A stretch of DNA of 64,000 nt from Paenibacillus sp. HB172176 (GTDB lineage: Bacteria > Bacillota > Bacilli > Paenibacillales > Paenibacillaceae): positions 1 to 64,000 of the forward strand of contig NZ_JAATHD010000019.1 of NCBI RefSeq assembly GCF_011947265.1. The letters run 5' to 3'. This document shows positions 7,662 to 16,300 of this stretch, piece after piece. Position 1 is the stretch's first letter; each line of letters starts with the position of its first letter. A model generated the notes under the pieces. The model had not been told where the DNA came from. It saw nothing but the letters and a program-made list of their open reading frames with translations, and did not search any database. A program made the position numbers and the translations under genes.

Positions 7662-10223
7662 ATGATTCGAAAAAAGAAGAAGGCTTTTCTCATAGCAGCT
7701 GGCGTCTGCATGTTGATCGCGGCACTCGTGTTCTTCCTGGAGAACGAGCGCGTGAAGGCGCCGGCGGGGAACCATGCGGAAACGGCAGCGAATCAAGGCG
7801 GACAATCGACCAAGATCACCTTTGATGATCCTTCCGCAGAGCCGGTATCGACAGCTGCACCTGAGGATTTGGTACGGCGATCATCCGATGCGGAATTCAT
7901 GTCTGATGCGAATGAACCGCATCTACTCTGGCAGCAAGAGGGTACGAGAATCTTCGCGCTTCAAGACCGTCTCTATTACGAGAAGGAGGGGGAATTGGCA
8001 GAGAGCCTCTATGAATGGACGAATCCAAATCCTGTTCAGGCGTGGATTGCAGGCGAGTATATGCTCCTCGGCGCGCAGTTGAAGGAGAAGGAGCAGAATG
8101 TCGAGAACGGGAACGGCATGCTTGGCGATTGGCAGGTCGTGAAGCTGGGTTCAACGCCCAGTATCAGCGCAACCAAAGTGAAGTTCTTCGGACCGCATGA
8201 GGTGCTGTCGGTGATGATCGCGGAGAGTCCGGAATTGTTCTTCATGACGACATTGAACGGTGACTCCTATTCGGAGTCTGTCATTGATCCATCGACGGGC
8301 GCATGGCATGGCTTGCGAAGAGGAGAACCAGATCAGGATATTCCAGAGAAGAAGAACGGCGTGGATGTGCTCAGTAATAACCGCGCGGTTTCAATGCAGG
8401 GTGGTCTGATGGTGCATGCGTATAGTCTAAACGGCAGCACGATCTTTTACCAGAAGAATGAGAGAGATTTCCTGGTTCGCTTCTATGACGGGCTGACGCT
8501 CAAGGATATGAAGCGGGTGCTTGTGACAGCGCCGGATTCTACGGGCGAATCGGATGGAGACGACTCTCGCATACTTGGTCGGTTCCGCGATCAAGCGGGG
8601 GAGGAGCGGATGTCTCTGCTTTATTCAGACGTATCCTTCCCGTTCGAGCCAAGGCTGTGGGCGGATGAATATCAATTGCTGAACGATGGCCGCACCTTCG
8701 TGCATGCCGATTCTGATCAATTGGAAGTAATTCAGTATGGGGAGGGCTTCGGTTATGAAGAAGGCTCGGAGGAAGCAGCGCCCCGCTCGCTGTCCTTCCC
8801 TCTGGATGGGGCAAAGCTGCTGCTTACGGATGGCGATTATATGAAGTTTGATGTCGGCGGGGAGGTGAAGTACATCTCGTGGCAAGATTTGATCTATGGA
8901 AATCTTGGCAATGCGGGTAGTGAGGGGAATGAGGGCAATGCGGTCAGCGCGGGTGAGGAAGGAGGCTGGTTTGACTGGGCGTCTCCGCTCGCGGACTTCA
9001 ACCAGAAGCGGGAGGCGCCAGAGAATCGCGAAGAGGCTCGATCGAGTCATGTGATACCGGCATGGCCGGAGGATGAAGATAATACGAACGCGAAGATTCC
9101 GGATGAAGTCCGCGAAGCGAAGAATTCGCTCTATCAGGGGAGCGATTACGGCTTTTCGGAGACATATCGGCTGATTGATTCGGTGTGGTATATGCTGATC
9201 GACAATCATCTTCTGTCGTTCAAGGATCATTCTATTCATGAGCTTGGCGTTGTGCCTGTTACGATAACGGTCTCTGTCTCCGAAGGCTTCGGCGGCAACG
9301 GCGCGAGGGATTTCCTTCGAGCGGATGACGGTGGATGGATCATTGCGGATACCGAAGGAAATCGCGTGATGGAGCTGAATGAGAAGCTGGAGCTTGTGGC
9401 GGAGCAGGCGGTTCCGACGCCTTCCAAGCTGATGCTGGCGGGCGAGCGAATCCAGGTTGATTCGCTCGGGAGCGTAATTACGCTGGATAGCGACCTTAAG
9501 GTTGTCGGGACGGAGGAACAGGCCTACTACTCCACAGTGAAGCTGGCGAAGCAAGCGTATGATTGGTTTCGTCCTCAGCAATATTTTGAAGATGGAGCTT
9601 CAGGGCTGAGCTGGTATTATCTCTTTGGCTATGTGTATCAATATAATGGGGAGACTAACCAATTGCGCTCGTTCTACATTGGTCGAAACGAGAACTACAG
9701 AGGCATCGTGCGAATGATTCCTTACGAAGATGAAGTGCTCGTGCTGTTGGATAACCGAATAGACCTATTCGACAGGCAAGGGAAGTGGCTGAGCCGAATC
9801 GAAATTCCTCGCGCGCAGCCGGACGGCATCTACGATCGCACGCCTTATGGGGAGAACTCTTACGCGCTCGATGCGGAAGCGGGGAGACTGTATCTGCTGC
9901 AGGGCTACCAGGTGCTGGCCATTAATCTCGAGAGGAACAGTGTGCGAACCTTGTTCCAGCAAAATTACTCGGATATGGGCAAGCTGGTGCTGAGAAGCAA
10001 TCATCTGTATTTCCTGCTTCACAGCAATGAATTTGATCGCTATGAATATTACCGTGGAGACAGCCTCCCGGCCAGGAAGACCTTGTACACGGAGCTTGTC
10101 GATGTGGATGTGTCGGATGGAAGACGTCAGCGTCATGTGGTCGAAGGCTATTATGAGGGCTTGGAAGTGAAGAATGGCGATAAGGGGAATCGGGCCTTTA
10201 CACTGGTGGAATACAAGGATTAG
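7662..10223 (+). CDS. membrane-anchored extracytoplasmic protein of unknown function
   Basis: I do not recognise this 853-aa protein. It starts with a Lys/Arg-rich stretch and one hydrophobic segment (about residues 6-26), then a long polar chain with no further membrane segment, consistent with a signal anchor and an exported body. The C-terminal half has recurring short beta-strand-like phrases with aromatic residues (for example EDEVLVLLDNRIDLFDRQG and GRLYLLQGYQVLAINL), which suggests a beta-propeller-like fold; that is inference. A Gly/Asn/Glu-rich low-complexity stretch lies near residues 415-440. The ATG is chosen because a run of seven G precedes it by 6 bases. It is divergent from the c-di-GMP gene and followed by a terminator. 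Confidence 0.8.
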   Translation: MIRKKKKAFLIAAGVCMLIAALVFFLENERVKAPAGNHAETAANQGGQSTKITFDDPSAEPVSTAAPEDLVRRSSDAEFMSDANEPHLLWQQEGTRIFALQDRLYYEKEGELAESLYEWTNPNPVQAWIAGEYMLLGAQLKEKEQNVENGNGMLGDWQVVKLGSTPSISATKVKFFGPHEVLSVMIAESPELFFMTTLNGDSYSESVIDPSTGAWHGLRRGEPDQDIPEKKNGVDVLSNNRAVSMQGGLMVHAYSLNGSTIFYQKNERDFLVRFYDGLTLKDMKRVLVTAPDSTGESDGDDSRILGRFRDQAGEERMSLLYSDVSFPFEPRLWADEYQLLNDGRTFVHADSDQLEVIQYGEGFGYEEGSEEAAPRSLSFPLDGAKLLLTDGDYMKFDVGGEVKYISWQDLIYGNLGNAGSEGNEGNAVSAGEEGGWFDWASPLADFNQKREAPENREEARSSHVIPAWPEDEDNTNAKIPDEVREAKNSLYQGSDYGFSETYRLIDSVWYMLIDNHLLSFKDHSIHELGVVPVTITVSVSEGFGGNGARDFLRADDGGWIIADTEGNRVMELNEKLELVAEQAVPTPSKLMLAGERIQVDSLGSVITLDSDLKVVGTEEQAYYSTVKLAKQAYDWFRPQQYFEDGASGLSWYYLFGYVYQYNGETNQLRSFYIGRNENYRGIVRMIPYEDEVLVLLDNRIDLFDRQGKWLSRIEIPRAQPDGIYDRTPYGENSYALDAEAGRLYLLQGYQVLAINLERNSVRTLFQQNYSDMGKLVLRSNHLYFLLHSNEFDRYEYYRGDSLPARKTLYTELVDVDVSDGRRQRHVVEGYYEGLEVKNGDKGNRAFTLVEYKD

Positions 10224-10241
10224 CGTCGCTCTGAATGAAGA

Positions 10242-10281
10242 AGAACGGGCCTCTCTCCGATTGCGGAGGGTGGCCCGTTCT
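10242..10281. terminator. hairpin between convergent genes
   Basis: A perfect 10-bp stem AGAACGGGCC/GGCCCGTTCT, with a smaller CTCCG/CGGAG pairing inside, sits between the 853-aa gene and the convergent giant enzyme gene. T-runs are weak on both sides, so it may end transcription from either direction inefficiently or protect 3' ends. Confidence 0.65.
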
Positions 10282-10341
10282 GTTCGTAAATGAAGTCATG
10301 GATGAATCAGATTGTGGTGTGACTAGCCCCGTATAGCATAC

Positions 10342-13300
10342 TCAGTCGATCAAGCCGAATGCCTTCGCCGTATTCATGAGCACCGTCGCGGCTTGCGCGC
10401 GGGTGGTGATGCCGGCAGGCTCGAAGCGGTCAAGCGTCGTTCCTTGCATGATTTTAAGCGAGTAGACGGTTCGGACATCATCCTTGTAATCCGCCTTGAC
10501 GCTGTCGAAGTCTGTGAAAACATCGCTCAGATCAAGTGTCTCGGCGTTCCCATCCAGCTTCAGATAGGCTGCCGCCGCTGCAATCATGCCTGCCATTTCC
10601 TCTCTGGTAATGGGCTGGTTGGGATGCAGCTTGCCGGCTGCTTGATCGTCGGATGATTCGTTCATCTTGTCTTCGGTCAAGCCGTCGAGCAAGCCCGCTG
10701 CGCGCGCCTTCATGACAGCGGGATAATAGAAGCTTGTCGCGGCGACATCGCTGTAGGCTTGCGCCGGAATATGGTCGCCTGTCATTGGCAGCGTCAGCAG
10801 ATTCACGAGCATTTGGGTGAATTGCGCGCGTGTGACGGCTACCTCGGGCGCATAGTTTCCTGCGCCGATGCCATGGACAAGACCTTTGGCAGCTGCTTGC
10901 TCCACATTCGGCGTATACCATTTGTCCGCCGCGACATCATGAAAAGCGATGGCATTCTCGGCAGTGATGTAGACGCTGTTCGTATGTGAAGCGATGACGA
11001 TATATCGAACCCCGTCAATGACTTCCGTCTTATGCGGGATGAATACAAGCTCGCCCGAAGCGTCATCCAGCTTCCATACGGCCCAATAGTCGGGCAGTGC
11101 ATAAGGAACTTCGCTGCCGTCCGCACTCACCATTGTATCGGGAAGTCGAATGAGGCGCGAGATGCTGCTGTTGAAGTTCGACGCTTCAGAGATGACAGCC
11201 CCTGTCTTCGCATTCAAAATCTCAATCGTGTAAGAGGCGCTGCCAATCAGCTTACTGCCTGGATATTGCGTGGATACGGCCTCCTTGGTGGAGGCGTCCT
11301 CGCTGGTATCCTTCAGGGTGACCTTGAAGCTGATATCGTTCGCTGTAAGGCTATTGTTCTCCAGCAAGGTTGTCAATTCGGGAATCCGATCAGCCAGGTC
11401 TGTCGGAAGCCTGTATCCGCCGAACGGCGTCATCATTGCAATGACCGAATTCGGGTTCGCTTCCTTCAACCTGGACAAATTCCCGTTCGACACGCTCAAG
11501 TAAGCCTTGCCGTCAACAGGCGACAATGATGCCGCGTAGCTGTTGCTGCCAGGATTGAAGTCAAGCGAAGCAGTCGGCGCGCCGTTCATGTCGATTTCAT
11601 TAGGCGCAGCGGAGTCGTCGTCACCGTCTGCATGGGAACCTCCATCGCTGTCATTGCTGCCTGTATCGGAGCCTGCATCGTTGCCATCTGTGCCCGCGCC
11701 GCCGTTTTCGTCTCCGTCATTTCCTGCGCTCGAGCCGCCGTCGTCGCTGTTTTCCCCGGGAGTGTCCACCGCTTCGTCCCGCAAAATAATCTGGCCCCAC
11801 TTCTCCCGATTCGTCGAATTTCCATCGACGCCGTTCCAGTAGAATTGGCGCTCGCGGCCCTTCGCTCCGCCTTCGTCGAAGCCCATGTCATAACGGATGA
11901 CGGTTCCATCCTTCGGTTCCGTGATGCCGATATCCGCGAAGGCAATCTTCGCGTCGATCGTGTAACCAAGCCCGTCTTCGTCGAGGCTTGCGGCCATCAG
12001 GATGTCCGGCTGCTCTTCTTGTTTGAAGCCGGTCCAATAGTAAGCGGTTTGCATGGCGCCGCTTTCTTCTTCTGCGGCAGCGAGCAGAATCTGGCTGTCG
12101 CTGAACTGCATGGAGCCGCCGTCATTCACGTTCCGCGGACCGAAGAACAGCTCGATCGCGTCGCCCGCCCATAGATAGGCGTTGGCGGCCGGAATCGTCT
12201 TGCCTTTAAGGACATTCGGACTTTCCATCGGCGTTGGATCGTCGATATGCGCGCGGAAATAGAAGTAATCCTCATCCCATGTCAGTTGCATACGGCTGCC
12301 GATTCCCGTCTGATTAATGCCGAGCACGAGATCGACCGAGGTTAGCTCGGCGGAAGCCGCCTCGCTCCAGTCCGCGCTGAAATCTCCGATGACGGGAGCC
12401 GCGTCGCTCTTCGCGACGTCCAGCTTCTTGTCGGAGGCGCGCTCGACCTGTCCGGGCTTGAACGCATACTGATAGGGCTCATCATTGCCCAGAATCAGAT
12501 CATAGATTTTCCCGTTGCTCTCGGATATGGAGGCGAGGAAATCCTGATAGGGACGACCCGCCACGTTCAGCAATCCGATCGCTCCCGCCTCGCCGTTCAG
12601 ACCTTGGAACCATCTTCCGGTAGGCGCTTGATCGAGGAAGGAGAACCAATTGGCCCCGACAATGATGCCGGATGCGGCGGCCTTCTCCACATAGTTGCGG
12701 TACATGAGCCCCTTCTCATGCTCATCCTCGGCCATCCGCGCGGCGAACGTGAGTCCCGTCGTCGGGTCGCCGTAGTGGAACTCCGTCATGATGAACGGCG
12801 TTTCTCCGGCGATGTCGTAGAGATGCTGCAGTCTGTCCAGGTTCAGATCGTAGGTGTAATAGTTGTACGTCAGCACATCCATATATTTGCCGGCGGCTTC
12901 TGCCAGTTCTTCGCTCAGCTTGCTGTCGTTCATCACATTCGCCAGCCATCTGTCGCCCATAACAAGATGGTCAGGATCATATTTCCTCGTGTAGAAGGCG
13001 ATCTTCTTATACAATTCGTCCAGGTAAAGCTGCGTGAAGGCATCCATATCCTGCATGGCAAGCTCCGTCTTCACGGAGAATGAGCTGCTCTTCAGCGCAT
13101 CGAAGCTGCTGTAATCGAGCGCCCATGCCGTATTGAAATCGGCGATGTCGCCGTATTTTTCTTGCAGCATTTCGACCAGCCGCAACTTGCTGCCAACATT
13201 CGCTCCAGCGGCCGGCACAGCTGATTTCAGCTTGTCATAAGGCATTTCATTCGCGAACATATAGCCGATCAGCTCGGAATTGCCTTGATTCGCGGACAGC

Positions 13301-16300
13301 GCCTGGAAGCGCTCGTCCATCTGACTTTCCATATCCGGATGGAAGATATCAAACAATCCAGAGTCGCCGATTTTCAGATTCGGCATCGGCAGCCAGGCAA
13401 CGGAAGGCAGGCCTTCCGCGTTCGACCACGCTCCGAGCCCGGTGAAGCCGAGCGATCGCACGAGATCTACGCTTTCCTCCGAATATTGCGCTTGACTGAA
13501 CGGCTGCCCTGTCTTGCGAATGAGGTTGGCGACATAGAAGGAGAAGTTGCCGTTGCCGTCGTAAGCTGTGGCGAACTCGCCGGTCTTCTCCGGCAGCCAG
13601 TCATACACCTCTTCCCGGCCGTTTACGACCGTCATCGTCTCGTCCACATAACCCGTGCCGTTGACGGCAAGGTTGAAATAGAGATTGCCGAGCGGATCGA
13701 CCATGACGGATTTGTCCCCCAGCTTATCCATATGGAAGTAGCCGGTCGCCTCGAAGCCGTAGGTGTCCTTGCTGCCCAAGAGACCGCCATAGCTATCGCG
13801 ATGGGTCGGCGCCGTCAGACCGTCCAGGAACTGCCGATCTTCTATCGCGGCCTCGGCGAACTCGTCGTCGTTATGGATTTTGCCCGAGAATTCGGCGGCT
13901 TTGATCTGCCCGTATGGATCGACGATAATATCATCCGCGTTGCGATACGTGAACGTTCGAAGGATGCTCTTCTTCTTGCCTTCCTTCTCCGTCCAAGCGG
14001 TAATCGAAGCGGAATTGTCCAGCACGATGGGAGTCGTGTACAGTGTTTTGCCGACTGCGCCGTTCAGGCTGTAGTAGATCGCCGCCCCGCTCTCCGTCGT
14101 ACTCAGTGTAATGGACTGGCCTGCCGTAATATCGCCGGAATCCGGTGTTGCGGCAACAGGAGCGGAATTGGCGTTCAGCACTATGCTTGCGAGCTGCGTG
14201 GAAGGCGCGGCATCATCTTCCGGCAAAGTGATTATGAGGCTGTGCGTCCCAGCCGGAATCGCATAGCTCTCGTATACGGTAAGCGGCAAATCGTTCTTCG
14301 CCGAATTCGGATAGCTGTCGGTTGTTAAGGCGATTTCTTGATAAGCATCGCCATCCGCGGATACAGCGACGGTAATCGGAGCGGCGTCGGCAGCTCCGTA
14401 CGCAGCTATCGACAGGGCATGCAGCTCATAGGGCAGCTCATAGACGAGGCTGCCGTCTCCGGCTCCCGCCCGCGCAGCTCTTGTTGCGTCGCCGCCGTAC
14501 CAGCCTGCGTTATGGGTTGCAATCATCATATTCGACTGCTCTATTGTCAAGCCGAAGTCGCTTAGTTCATCGATCAAGCCGTCCGTCAAAACCAGCTCAT
14601 CGACCTTGACGATGGAGAAGGTTCCGCCGGAAGCTGTCCAATTCATGTCGCCAAGCTCGAAGTCGCTGTTTGTAATCAGGTTATTGCCGCCCGAGTCTGC
14701 CGCGTAGAGCAGCAGGTCATCGATATAGAGCTCTCCTTCGCTTGAATCCGATACGAAGGACAAGCTGTAATCGCCTGACGCGGGCGGCGTCACGGTGAAG
14801 GATTTTTCCGCCCAGATGCCGGGGCCCGTCCCCCCGGAGCCGCTCTCCTCCGCCGGAAAGCTCTCGTCCGCGATAAGCTGCTCATCCGAATTGCCTCGCA
14901 GTCGCACGGACAGGTCGGCATCGCCTTTGCTCCAAAATTTGAACGTGTAGTGCTCGCCCGCTGTTAACGGAAAAGCGGGGGAGAGGCTGCTCGCAGCCCC
15001 TGCCCCTTCCTCGGAAGCGCTCAGCTTCATCGCCCAGCTTCCGCTGTGCGCGTTGTCGCTGTCGCCTTGCAGCGAATAGTCGACTGGCGCGAAGTGGTTG
15101 GCGGGATGCCACCATTTCGCTCCCCCGTCCTCGAAATCATCGCTGATCAGCGTGCTGCTGCCGTCGGCTGTCGCGAGCCGCACATCATCGATGTAGATTA
15201 GACCCGTTTGGCCGCTATTGTCCCGATCGCCAAGCTTGATATTGTATTTGCCCGTCGCGGTCGGCGTATACATGCCGGACACATACTGCCACTCGCCAGT
15301 CGCATCGAACGGCTTTACGAGCACCTCCGCCCACGAGGTCGTGTTCTGGATGACGAGCGCCATGCGGCCGCTGCCCTTGATCCAGGCTCCGAAGTTGTAG
15401 CTTGTGCCGGCAGTGAGCGTCGGCTGTGCGGAATAGCTGGAGCCGTTCGTGTCGTTCGTGCCCTTGATCGATGCGGTCAGCGACCAGACGCCGCTATGCG
15501 TGTAAGATGTACGCGAGGGCGTACTGACTGTCGCAAGAGCGCTGGATCCATTGCCGTTTGTTTCCGGCTTCACGTATTCGCCCGTTGCTCCCAGCAGCAG
15601 GAGGTAATCAATTTTGAGCGTATCGAAATTGTCCAATTCGTCATTCGCGTTAATCTGCAGCTTGACAGTGGCTCCTTCCGGAATTTGCACATCGTCAAGC
15701 ACGACATAGCCGTAGCTGTCCGACCAGGAGCGGCCATGCTCTTCGAACAAAATATTCGCTTTCACCAGCACATTATTGACATACAGCGAAGCCTTCTGAT
15801 TGGATTGCCAGCCTTGATACACAATGGCGACGCCGTCATCCGCTTCATTGGCATTCTGGAAGGTGAGCGCGTTGCCTGCTTTGTACATGACGGCGAATTC
15901 GCCGCCGGAAGCCCACGGATCGCCGTGATAGCGGTAAGCGGGACCCGACAGCACGCCGTCCTCGCCTTCGATCTTCACATACGGCTCGCTGATGTCGGCA
16001 ATGTCCGACGGTTCGATTGCAGGCGAGGTGTCCGGAGCGCCGTCCGGGTTCCACAGCTCGCTGAACTTCGCGGATGCCTCCGGGAAGCTTACGGTGTCAT
16101 ATAAGTCATGGTCGCCGTCGCTTGCGGATACGTTGAAGTAGACATGCCAAGCGACATTGTTGTCCCCAATCCATTCATGCATTTTCTCGATAAAATAAGC
16201 ATTGTCCGCGCCGCCCATGCCGTCGTCCTTGCGCAGGGCGAGCCCCCATTCGCAGATGCCGAGCGGAACGCCCTGATCGGCCGCGAAGTCGGCGATCATG

